Made by a program: the position numbers and the translations under genes. From Pseudomonadota bacterium (GTDB taxonomy: Bacteria > Pseudomonadota > Alphaproteobacteria > Rhizobiales > Xanthobacteraceae): 5,384 bases of DNA. The notes under the pieces were generated by a model, which was not told where the DNA came from, made no database searches, and saw only the letters and a program-made list of their open reading frames with translations. The stretch lies in NCBI GenBank assembly GCA_023433965.1, contig JAEYTQ010000183.1, positions 1-5,384 of the forward strand, in the 5' to 3' direction. Position 1 is the first letter of the stretch; every line of letters starts with the position of its first letter. Positions 1-5,384 of the stretch are shown here, in pieces.

Positions 1-1
1 A

Positions 2-625
2 TCCGGCGTGTGGCCCGCGACCGATCAGTTCCTGCAGCAGCTGCGCGCGCTGACCGCCGCGCACGGCCTCTTGCTCATCTTCGACGAGATCCAGACCGGC
101 ATGGGCCGGACCGGAAAACTCTTCCATTACGAGCACGCCGGGATTGCGCCCGACATCATGACACTCGGCAAGGGCATCGGCGGCGGCGTGCCGCTCGCCG
201 CCCTGCTCGCGACCGAACGCGCCTCCTGCTTCGAGCACGGCGACCAGGGCGGCACGTTCAACGGCAACCCGATCATGTGCGCGGCGGGCCTGGCGGTGCT
301 CGAGGAGGTTAACAAGCCCGATTTCCTCAAGGCCGTCACGGAGACCGGCCTTCTGCTCGAGAGCGAGCTGCAAAAGGTCTCCGCCCGGCACGGTCTCGGC
401 GGCGTGCGCGGACGCGGGCTCCTGCTCGCGCTCGACCTCAAGCTGCCGATCGCGCCCGGCATCGTCGCGCAAGCGTTCGAGGCCGGTGTGCTGCTGAACG
501 CCCCGCAGGTCGACAGCTTGCGCTTCATGCCCGCGCTGAACGTCACGAAGGAAGAGATCGCCGAGATGATCGATTGTCTGGACGGGATCTTGACCAAGGC
601 CGGCGCGGCACGGCGGGTTGCGTAG
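2..625 (+). CDS. argD: Acetylornithine aminotransferase-like class III PLP aminotransferase, C-terminal part
   Basis: The window's left edge cuts this gene; 207 codons plus the stop remain, about half of a family whose members run near 390-400 residues. Family role: reversible PLP-dependent transfer of an amino group between N-acetylornithine and 2-oxoglutarate in cytoplasmic arginine biosynthesis. Visible in the fragment (numbered from its first codon): [13 protein letters not shown] at 27-39, whose Asp28 should contact the PLP pyridine nitrogen; the Schiff-base lysine Lys57 in [18 protein letters not shown] at 85-90, the phosphate-contacting segment; and [14 protein letters not shown] near the end, with the expected substrate-binding Arg174. 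No catalytic residue is missing in the part seen. The [15 protein letters not shown] and RFMPALNVT wording matches the ArgD type I remember from Burkholderia and Ralstonia better than the usual alphaproteobacterial argD, and no argF follows, so this may be a paralogue. Other omega-aminotransferase substrates cannot be excluded. The family is sure; the exact substrate is less so. Confidence 0.85.
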   Translation, partial: SGVWPATDQFLQQLRALTAAHGLLLIFDEIQTGMGRTGKLFHYEHAGIAPDIMTLGKGIGGGVPLAALLATERASCFEHGDQGGTFNGNPIMCAAGLAVLEEVNKPDFLKAVTETGLLLESELQKVSARHGLGGVRGRGLLLALDLKLPIAPGIVAQAFEAGVLLNAPQVDSLRFMPALNVTKEEIAEMIDCLDGILTKAGAARRVA

Positions 626-632
626 TGTGGCA

Positions 633-732
633 CGTCATTCCGGGCGCCTCGAAGAGCCGAACTCTGGTGCGCAATTACGCACCTGAATCTCGAGGTTCCG
701 GGTTCGATGCTTTGCATCGCCCCGGAACGACG
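633..732. repeat. Dispersed palindromic element (REP-like) between convergent genes
   Basis: The outer arms cgtcattccggg (633-644) and cccggaacgacg (721-732) are inverted repeats matching at 11 of 12 positions. Inside lie two perfect small hairpins: ggtgcg/cgcacc (666-671 and 678-683, loop caatta) and cgatgc/gcatcg (705-710 and 714-719, loop ttt). A further ttccggg lies at 696-702. This architecture matches, from memory, a noncoding palindromic repeat found many times in Bradyrhizobium and Rhodopseudomonas genomes. It fills nearly all of the space between the argD-type stop at 625 and the qor stop at 737, so it may end transcription from both sides. There is no U-tract, so it is not a classical intrinsic terminator. 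It starts 8 bp after one stop and ends 4 bp before the other. Confidence 0.75.
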
Positions 733-736
733 GGGC

Positions 737-1711
737 CTACGGCTTCAAGATCGACGCGCCCGTGGTCTTGCGGCTTTCGAGATCGATATGCGCCTTCGCG
801 GCATCTTTCAGCGCGTAGGCGTGGTTGATCGGTACGTGCAGCTTGCCGCTGATCACGGCCGCGAACAGCGTGTCGGCACCTTCCAAAAGCTCCTTGCGGG
901 TGCCGACATAGTCGTTCAGCTTCGGCCGGGTCGCAAACAGCGAGCCGTGATTGTTGAGTTCGGCGATCGCGAATGGCGGCACCGGACCCGATGCATTGCC
1001 GAACGAGACGAACATGCCGCGCGGCTTCAGGCAGGACAGCGACCCCGGGAAAGTCGCCTTGCCGACGCCGTCGTAAACGACGTCGCATCCCTCGTTGCGG
1101 CTGATCTGCTTGACGCGTGCGACGAAATCCTCCTCGTTGTAGAGGATGACGTGATCGCAGCCATTGGCCTCCGCGAGCTCGGCCTTCTCGCGCGAGCCGA
1201 CCGTGCCGATGACATGTGCGCCGAGTGCCCTCGCCCATTGGCAGGCCAGTAAGCCTATGCCGCCTGCGGCGGCATGGATCAGCACACGATGGTGCGGCTC
1301 GACCCTGAAGGTCTTGTGCAGCAAGTACCAGACCGTGAGCCCCTTCAGCATCAGCACGGCGCCCTGCTCGTAGGTGATGTGGTCGGGCAGCTTGACCAGC
1401 TTCTCCCAGGGAATGTTGCGCTCGCCGGTATAGGCGCCGAGATTGTGGTAATAGGCGACGCGGTCGCCGGGATGAAAATTGGTGACGCCCGACCCGACCG
1501 CGACCACTTCGCCCGCCGCCTCGTTGCCGGCGATGAAGGGCAGCCCCGGCGCCTTGTAGAGGCCGGTGCGGTAATAGACGTCGATGAAGTTGAGCCCCAC
1601 CGCATGCTGGCGGATGCGCACCTCGCCGGGTCCTGGCGCCGGCACGTCGACGCTCTCATAGACCAGGGCTTCGGGGCCTCCGACCTTGTGCACACGGACG
1701 GCTTTGGTCAT
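737..1711 (-). CDS. qor: NAD(P)H:quinone oxidoreductase, Qor/zeta-crystallin type (zinc-free MDR)
   Basis: This encodes a 324-residue soluble cytoplasmic enzyme, close to the 327 of E. coli Qor, which it resembles throughout. Family role: NADPH-dependent reduction of quinones, and possibly other electrophilic carbonyls. Domains: an N-terminal GroES-like substrate domain with GLNFIDVYYRTGLY (39-52) and AGNEAAGEVVAVG (61-73), then a Rossmann domain with the nucleotide motif AAAGGIG (147-153) and the Qor-like stretches VVYDGVG (211-217) and RGMFVSFGN (231-239). The structural zinc cysteine cluster of alcohol dehydrogenases is absent, as expected for this branch. The ATG at 1711 is chosen because AGGAGG (1724-1719) lies 7 nt upstream; a GTG one codon earlier (1714) would leave only 4 nt. 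It is convergent with the argD-type gene and 85 bp downstream of terC on the same strand, and probably has its own promoter. The natural substrate is unknown. Confidence 0.93.
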   Translation of the reverse strand: MTKAVRVHKVGGPEALVYESVDVPAPGPGEVRIRQHAVGLNFIDVYYRTGLYKAPGLPFIAGNEAAGEVVAVGSGVTNFHPGDRVAYYHNLGAYTGERNIPWEKLVKLPDHITYEQGAVLMLKGLTVWYLLHKTFRVEPHHRVLIHAAAGGIGLLACQWARALGAHVIGTVGSREKAELAEANGCDHVILYNEEDFVARVKQISRNEGCDVVYDGVGKATFPGSLSCLKPRGMFVSFGNASGPVPPFAIAELNNHGSLFATRPKLNDYVGTRKELLEGADTLFAAVISGKLHVPINHAYALKDAAKAHIDLESRKTTGASILKP

Positions 1712-1718
1712 CACTCGA

Positions 1719-1724
1719 CCTCCT
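1719..1724 (-). promoter_or_regulatory. Ribosome binding site of qor
   Basis: On the minus strand this reads AGGAGG, a full Shine-Dalgarno match, 7 nt before the ATG at 1711. It decides between that ATG and the adjacent in-frame GTG at 1714. Confidence 0.8.
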
Positions 1725-1737
1725 CTTCTGGCGGCGA

Positions 1738-1766
1738 AGCCAACGGCATCGCACCCGCCTTGTCAA
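1738..1766 (-). promoter_or_regulatory. Candidate sigma-70 promoter of qor
   Basis: On the minus strand a perfect TTGACA (1766-1761) is followed after 17 bp by TTGGCT (1743-1738), a poor -10 match. Transcription would begin near 1731, leaving a leader of about 20 nt that contains the AGGAGG site. The 10-bp palindrome TCGACGTCGA (1768-1777) lies just upstream of the -35 and could be a regulator site. The -35 and the geometry are seen; promoter function is inferred, because the weak -10 leaves room for chance. Confidence 0.4.
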
Positions 1767-1796
1767 CTCGACGTCGACTGAAACGTCCAAACGCAA

Positions 1797-2522
1797 CTAT
1801 TTCCCGGCCCTGGAACGCTTGCGCCTGGCCAGCACGTTGAAGAACTCGACCGCCGCCGAGAACGCGATCGCGAAGTAGATGTAGCCGCGCGGAATGTGGA
1901 ACTGGAATCCGTCCGCGACCAGCGCGACGCCGATCAGCACGAGGAAGGCCAATGCCAGCATCTTCGTGGTCGGATGCTCCGCCACGAAGCGCGACACCGG
2001 CCCCGCCGATATGTACATGACCGCGCAGGCGATCACGACCGCTGCGATCATGATCCGGATGTCCTCTGCCATGCCGATCGCGGTGATGATCGAATCCAGC
2101 GAGAACACGAGGTCGACGATGATGATCTGGAAGATGACCCAGAAGAAGGCGCTGCCTTGGGATTTGTTTTCGCTCCGGCCGTGATCGGACTCGACCTCGC
2201 CGTGAATCTCATGCGTGGCCTTGGCGATCAGGAAGAGGCCGCCGCCGATAAGAATGAGGTCGCGCCAGGAAAAGGAATATCCCAGCGTCGAGAGCACCGG
2301 CGCGGTCAGCCCGATCAGCCAGACCAGGAGACTGAGCAGGATGAGGCGAAAGATCAGCGCCAGCGCGAGCCCGATCTGGCGGGCACGGAGCGCCTGCGGC
2401 TCGGGCAGGCGCGAGACGAGCACCGAAATGAAGATGACGTTGTCGATCCCGAGCACGATCTCCAGCGCCGTCAAGGTGAGCAGCGCGGCCCACGCCTCGG
2501 GGCTGGCAAGAAGCTCCATCAT
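1797..2522 (-). CDS. TerC-family integral membrane protein (YgdQ-like, putative metal ion exporter)
   Basis: This encodes 241 residues, the size of E. coli YgdQ, with about seven hydrophobic segments (roughly 11-33, 50-72, 85-101, 123-145, 155-175, 187-205, 211-230) and a basic C-terminal tail, RRKRSRAGK. The family signature is clear: acidic residues within membrane segments in ALEIVLGIDNVIFISVL (Glu21, Asp27, Asn28) and IVDLVFSLDSIITAIG (Asp137, Asp143). A loop with several His and acidic residues, THEIHGEVESDH (103-114), may sit on the cytoplasmic side. Some TerC relatives export manganese; others are linked to tellurite resistance or have unknown roles, so the substrate here is inferred. 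The ATG at 2522 overlaps the pcs stop as ATGA; the next codon (2519) is also ATG and would give TGATG. Either way translation is probably coupled to pcs. No separate promoter or yybP-ykoY riboswitch can lie between the two genes. The open frame continues upstream to 2816 but only inside pcs. Confidence 0.9.
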   Translation of the reverse strand: MMELLASPEAWAALLTLTALEIVLGIDNVIFISVLVSRLPEPQALRARQIGLALALIFRLILLSLLVWLIGLTAPVLSTLGYSFSWRDLILIGGGLFLIAKATHEIHGEVESDHGRSENKSQGSAFFWVIFQIIIVDLVFSLDSIITAIGMAEDIRIMIAAVVIACAVMYISAGPVSRFVAEHPTTKMLALAFLVLIGVALVADGFQFHIPRGYIYFAIAFSAAVEFFNVLARRKRSRAGK

Positions 2523-3244
2523 GCGAACGATTTCCCTATCCGGATCAACGCATCGCTGAAGCTGATCCACAGTGCGATGGCGCAGAGCACGATCGTCACC
2601 CCGGCGCCGACGTGGAAATCCATCCGCAGCGTGTAGAGGCCGAGCACAGCCCAGATCGCGATCATCGACATCGTCAGCCAACGCAGCCGCACGACGCGAA
2701 CCGGATGCAGCACGTGGAACGGCACGAAAGTCAGCACGACGAGCGCGGTCACCAGCAGCGTCGACCACAGCGGCGACCAGTGCAGCAGGAACAGATAGAA
2801 CGCCGCCGCATTCCACAGCGCCGGGAAGCCGCGAAAATGATTGTCGTCGGCCTTCATGCGAAGGTCGGCGAAATATAACGCGCTGGTGACGATGATGGCG
2901 ATGCCGAGCAAGGGCGCGGCAACGGGCAGCAGCAGGCCGCTGGCCACGATCGCATAAGCCGGCACGAAGACATAGGTGACGAAGTCGACCACCAGGTCGA
3001 GCACGTCACCCGACCAGTTCGGCTGCACGTTCTTGACGTCGAGCCGGCGCGCGATCGGTCCGTCGATCGCGTCGATGATCAGGGCGAGGCCGAGCCATTG
3101 AAACATCGCCGCCCAATGCTCGCGCACGGCCTCCAGCATCGCCAGGAGCGCGAGCGCCGCACCGAACGCGGTGAAGATGTGCACCGAGAGTGCCGCGGCG
3201 CGCACCGCGGGGGTCGGCTTCAAGGAATCCTCTTGGCTGTCCAT
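2519..3244 (-). CDS. pcs: Phosphatidylcholine synthase (CDP-diacylglycerol:choline O-phosphatidyltransferase)
   Basis: The enzyme condenses CDP-diacylglycerol with choline to give phosphatidylcholine and CMP in the inner membrane (EC 2.7.8.24), the choline-dependent route of rhizobia and relatives. The 241 residues equal the usual Pcs length. The CDP-alcohol phosphotransferase signature is complete: Asp58, Asp61-Gly62, Ala65-Arg66, Gly79, Asp83, Asp87. The 12-residue gap between the Arg and the Gly, longer than the general x8, is the Pcs variant as I recall it. Other Pcs-like stretches are LSVHIFTAFGA (19-29), NWSGDVLDLVVDFVTYVFVPA (from 76), FRGFPALWN (137-145) and FHVLHPVRVVRLR (176-188). 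About eight hydrophobic segments are visible. The start is uncertain: ATG 3244 gives the family length but its GGAG lies only 2 nt away; ATG 3286 and GTG 3304 are in-frame alternatives. It is the first gene of a pair with terC and is divergent from the monooxygenase. Confidence 0.93.
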   Translation of the reverse strand: MDSQEDSLKPTPAVRAAALSVHIFTAFGAALALLAMLEAVREHWAAMFQWLGLALIIDAIDGPIARRLDVKNVQPNWSGDVLDLVVDFVTYVFVPAYAIVASGLLLPVAAPLLGIAIIVTSALYFADLRMKADDNHFRGFPALWNAAAFYLFLLHWSPLWSTLLVTALVVLTFVPFHVLHPVRVVRLRWLTMSMIAIWAVLGLYTLRMDFHVGAGVTIVLCAIALWISFSDALIRIGKSFA

Positions 3245-3372
3245 GGCTCCTGCTATCAGAATGGGGCCGATTTGCACATCCGCCATTGCGGCGCGCAGTC
3301 GCACGATTTCCCCGCGGATCCGGAAAAATAGGTGGGCTTGAATTTGCCGCCGGTCGTGTCAAATGTCGCCCC
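3245..3372. promoter_or_regulatory. Divergent promoter region between pcs and the UbiH-family gene
   Basis: This 128-bp stretch separates two diverging starts and must carry promoters both ways unless pcs begins at one of its upstream in-frame starts (3286 or 3304). On the minus strand a perfect TTGACA lies at 3362-3357 but no good -10 follows at 16-18 bp. On the plus strand TTGAAT (3338-3343) is followed after 17 bp by AAATGT (3361-3366), a poor -10. The two -35-like boxes face each other 13 bp apart. I see no riboswitch fold and no small gene here. Confidence 0.35.
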
Positions 3373-4557
3373 ATGACAGACGCATCGACACTCCATGACG
3401 TGGCCGTAATCGGCGGCGGACCGGCGGGCCTTGCGGCAGCGATTGCCGTGGCGCAGGCCGGTGCGCGGACCGCGCTGGTGGCGCGGCGCGTGCCTTATGC
3501 CGACAATCGCACCACCGCGCTGCTCGGTGCGTCCATCGACCTGCTTGAGAGCCTCGACGTCTGGTCCCGCTGCAAGGACAAGGCGGCCGCGCTGGAGGTC
3601 ATGCGCCTCGTCGACGACACCGGCCGGCTGTTCCGGGCGCCGGAGGTAAGCTTCTCTTGTCACGAAATCGGCCTCGACGCCTTCGGCTACAACATCGACA
3701 ACCGCTCGCTGATGCTGGCGCTGGAAGCGCGCGCGGCCGAGCTGGCAAACCTCGTCCGCTTCGACGACGAGGCCGAAAGCGTCGTCATCGAGGCCGACGA
3801 CGTCGCGCTGCGCACGGCGTCGGGACAATTCCTCTCGGCCCGGCTCGTGGTCGGCGCCGACGGCCGGCACTCGCTGTGCCGCGGGGCCGCCGGCATCGAG
3901 GTGACCCGGCGCGAGCTGAACCAGACCGCGCTGACCTTCAACCTTGGCCATGCCCGGCCGCATCGCAACGTCTCGACCGAGTTCCACACGCCGCACGGGC
4001 CGTGCGTGTTCGTCCCGCTGCCTGGCGACCGCTCCAGCGTGGTCTGGGTCTCTGCGCCCGCCGAGGCCGAGCGCCTTCGCAGCTTGCGCGATGAGGAGCT
4101 GTCCGCCGCAGTCGAGAAACAGTCGCATTCGATCCTCGGACGCATGACGGTGGAGCCCGGCCGCAACCTGTTTCCGCTCGCGATCGAACGCCCCAAATCC
4201 TTCGGCCGCGACCGCATCGCGCTGGTCGGGGAAGCGGCCCACGTCGTTCCACCAATCGGTGCCCAGGGCCTCAATCTCGGCCTGCGCGATGCCTCGGACA
4301 TTGCAAGGCTCGCGGGCGAGGCGATCGCCGCCGGCCAAGACCCCGGAGCCGACGAGGTCCTCAGGCGCTACGACCGGGCGCGGCGTCCGGACATATTGAG
4401 CCGCACCTTCGCGATCGACATCGCCAACCGCTCGCTGCTCAACGATTTCCTCCCGCTCCAGCCGGTCCGCGCCGTCGGCATGCACCTCCTCGGCGCCATC
4501 GGCCCCCTCCGCCGCTTTGCGATGCGCGAAGGCCTGACGCCGACCTGGCGGCGGTAG
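3373..4557 (+). CDS. UbiH/UbiF/COQ6-family FAD-dependent monooxygenase (probable ubiquinone ring hydroxylase)
   Basis: This encodes 394 residues, the normal size for the family, which uses NAD(P)H and O2 to hydroxylate the aromatic ring of ubiquinone precursors at the inner membrane. The motifs are in order: the N-terminal FAD dinucleotide fold VIGGGPAGLAAAIAVAQAG (12-30), the UbiH-like DNRTTALLGASIDLLESLDVW (from 44), GADGRHSLCR (161-170), and the second FAD motif GEAAHVVPPIGAQGLN (286-301), whose PPxGxxGLN part is typical of the UbiH group. Glu287 replaces the usual Asp of GDxxH. No transmembrane segment is needed or seen. Alphaproteobacteria carry several such hydroxylases (UbiH, UbiF, UbiL, UbiM) acting at different ring carbons, and I cannot assign the position. 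The ATG at 3373 sits directly before the first FAD beta strand and has no clear Shine-Dalgarno. The frame is open back to 3190, but that part lies over the pcs 5' end. It is divergent from pcs and convergent with the AEC gene. Confidence 0.88.
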   Translation: MTDASTLHDVAVIGGGPAGLAAAIAVAQAGARTALVARRVPYADNRTTALLGASIDLLESLDVWSRCKDKAAALEVMRLVDDTGRLFRAPEVSFSCHEIGLDAFGYNIDNRSLMLALEARAAELANLVRFDDEAESVVIEADDVALRTASGQFLSARLVVGADGRHSLCRGAAGIEVTRRELNQTALTFNLGHARPHRNVSTEFHTPHGPCVFVPLPGDRSSVVWVSAPAEAERLRSLRDEELSAAVEKQSHSILGRMTVEPGRNLFPLAIERPKSFGRDRIALVGEAAHVVPPIGAQGLNLGLRDASDIARLAGEAIAAGQDPGADEVLRRYDRARRPDILSRTFAIDIANRSLLNDFLPLQPVRAVGMHLLGAIGPLRRFAMREGLTPTWRR

Positions 4558-4560
4558 GCC
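4531..4560. terminator. Hairpin across the end of the monooxygenase gene, possible bidirectional terminator
   Basis: Bases 4531-4542 can pair with 4549-4560: GGCCT with AGGCC at the base and CGCCG with CGGCG at the top, separated by one G-U wobble and one A-G mismatch, with a 6-nt loop acctgg. Ten of twelve positions are Watson-Crick pairs. The structure includes the UAG stop (4555-4557) and lies 3 bp from the AEC stop, so both transcripts would carry it at their 3' end. No U-run follows on either strand, so intrinsic termination is not shown; it may instead protect the 3' ends or act with Rho. Confidence 0.4.
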
Positions 4561-4563
4561 TGC

Positions 4564-5384
4564 TCACGGAAACACGAGCCGCCCGCTCTGGATCGCCCAC
4601 ATCACGCTGGTCAGCGTGACCACCGACGCGAACGTCCCGAGCAGCACCGCGACGGAGGCCGATTCGATCCAGGCCTCGTTCTGCCGGGCGATCACGAACA
4701 CGTTCAGCGCCGGCGGCAGCGAGGCCATCAGCACGGCGGTCGCGGCCCATGGCTGCGCGAACGGCCCGAACGCCAGCATCAGGCCGAACGCCGCCAGCGG
4801 ATGGAACAGCAGCTTGACCGCGATCACCCCCGGCACCTCCCACGGCACGCGGTCGAACGGGCGCAGGGCCACGGTCACGCCGAGCACGAACAGCGCGGTT
4901 GGCGCGGCTGGGTTCTGCAGGAAAGTGATGGTGCGGTCGAGTGCGACCGGCACCTCGATATGCAGCGCCGCAACCGCCGCGCCGAAGCAGGCCGACATGA
5001 TCAGGGGATTGAGCACGATCTGCTTCAGCACCACGCCGAAGGCGTGGACCAGCGAGGGATGGTCGCGGTCGGAGAGCTCGATCAGGAGCGGCACGATCGT
5101 GAACAGGAAGATGCTGTCGCAGCAGAAGATCAGCGCGGTCGGCGCTGCCGCCTTCGGCCCGAGCACCGCGAGTGCCAGCCCCGGCCCCATATAGCCGATA
5201 TTGCCGTAGCCGCCGGAGAGCCCCGCGAGCGCCGCCTCGCGCAGCGTCAGCCGTCCCAGTAGCTTGCCGACCACGAGAGCCAGGGCGAACGCGGCCACCG
5301 TCGCCAGCGTGGTCGCCACCAGGAACGGCGGGTTGTTCAATTCCGAAAACGGCGTCTTCGACATGATCGCAAACAGCAGCGCCG
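4564..5384 (-). CDS. AEC-family (auxin efflux carrier) transporter, N-terminus outside the window
   Basis: The frame is open to the right edge (reading ALLFAI just before the methionine at 5364), so that methionine is probably internal. About 272 residues are present of a family usually near 310-320, meaning the first membrane segment is missing. Visible family features, numbered from the methionine at 5364: GGYGNIGYMGPGLALAVLGP (51-70), a Gly/Asn-rich broken helix; LNPLIMSACFGAAVAAL (118-134); PAAPTALFVLGVTVAL (152-167); and the substrate-path motif LPPALNVFVIARQNEA (216-231) with Pro-Pro and Asn221. About eight hydrophobic segments remain. Bacterial AEC members move small carboxylates such as malate or malonate, or are uncharacterised; auxin transport is not implied. 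Its stop is 6 bp from the stop of the convergent monooxygenase gene, with a hairpin in between. The neighbours do not reveal the substrate. Confidence 0.88.
   Translation of the reverse strand, partial: ALLFAIMSKTPFSELNNPPFLVATTLATVAAFALALVVGKLLGRLTLREAALAGLSGGYGNIGYMGPGLALAVLGPKAAAPTALIFCCDSIFLFTIVPLLIELSDRDHPSLVHAFGVVLKQIVLNPLIMSACFGAAVAALHIEVPVALDRTITFLQNPAAPTALFVLGVTVALRPFDRVPWEVPGVIAVKLLFHPLAAFGLMLAFGPFAQPWAATAVLMASLPPALNVFVIARQNEAWIESASVAVLLGTFASVVTLTSVMWAIQSGRLVFP

Noticed and set aside
707..1840. Plus-strand frames of 181 and 188 codons opposite qor
   Set aside because: They are antisense to a complete, well-recognised enzyme and have no domain features of their own.
1896..2636. 246-codon plus-strand open frame opposite terC and the end of pcs
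   Set aside because: Its translation is a low-complexity run of Asp, Arg, Glu and Gln, the mirror of the hydrophobic membrane segments on the other strand. It has no ribosome site or family resemblance.
2523..2816. N-terminal extension of the TerC frame into pcs
   Set aside because: The extra 98 codons lie inside pcs in another frame, are Arg/Ala-rich, and precede a start that aligns with known TerC N-termini.
3193..3210. ccgcgg repeated with a 6-nt gap, able to form a hairpin early in pcs
   Set aside because: It falls in the Ala/Arg codons near residues 12-17 of pcs, and such short GC stems are common by chance here. There is no evidence of a regulatory role.
3190..3372. Earlier start for the UbiH-family protein
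   Set aside because: The extension overlaps the 5' end of the divergent pcs, and the FAD fold begins about 10 residues after the ATG at 3373, as is normal for the family.
3256..4485. 409-codon open frame on the minus strand opposite the UbiH-family gene
   Set aside because: It has no recognisable motif, is rich in Arg, Gly and Ala, and lies wholly over a gene with clear FAD motifs. Long antisense frames are expected in such GC-rich coding DNA.
4616..5262. Plus-strand frames of 192 and 153 codons opposite the AEC gene
   Set aside because: They are Arg-, Ser- or Gln-rich shadow translations of the transporter's membrane segments, with no motif.
1..5384. Search for CRISPR, tRNA, rRNA, insertion sequences, phage or defence modules
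   Set aside because: No direct repeat arrays, cloverleaf sequences, transposase motifs or defence domains were seen. Nearly all the window is covered by six housekeeping-type genes.

Overview
This window looks like ordinary chromosomal DNA from a GC-rich alphaproteobacterium of the Bradyrhizobium/Rhodopseudomonas type. The evidence is the strong G/C bias at third codon positions, a bacterial-type phosphatidylcholine synthase, and an intergenic palindromic element with a face I know from Bradyrhizobium genomes (outer arms cgtcattccggg / cccggaacgacg and an inner gtgcgcaattacgcac hairpin). The genus is inferred from memory and was not searched. I see no prophage, transposase, CRISPR array, rRNA or tRNA, and no convincing undescribed system.

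Layout from left to right. (1) The C-terminal half of a class III PLP aminotransferase of the acetylornithine aminotransferase (ArgD) type, plus strand, cut by the left edge. (2) A roughly 100-bp palindromic repeat between two convergent genes. (3) A quinone oxidoreductase of the E. coli Qor type, minus strand, with a good Shine-Dalgarno and a candidate promoter of its own. (4) A minus-strand pair: phosphatidylcholine synthase (pcs), then a TerC-family membrane protein whose start overlaps the pcs stop as ATGA. (5) A 128-bp divergent intergenic region. (6) A UbiH/UbiF-family FAD monooxygenase, plus strand. (7) A strong hairpin across its stop codon. (8) An AEC-family (auxin efflux carrier) transporter, minus strand, whose stop lies 6 bp from the monooxygenase stop and whose N-terminus runs off the right edge.

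The genes mostly concern the inner membrane and its lipids: phosphatidylcholine synthesis, a probable ubiquinone-ring hydroxylase, a quinone reductase-like enzyme and two integral membrane transporters. Apart from pcs-terC they do not form one operon, because the strands alternate. The points most worth checking are the translational coupling of pcs (a metal-dependent enzyme) with a TerC-family candidate metal exporter, the two structured convergent ends, the Asp-to-Glu change in the FAD motif of the monooxygenase, and the betaproteobacterial look of the ArgD-like enzyme.
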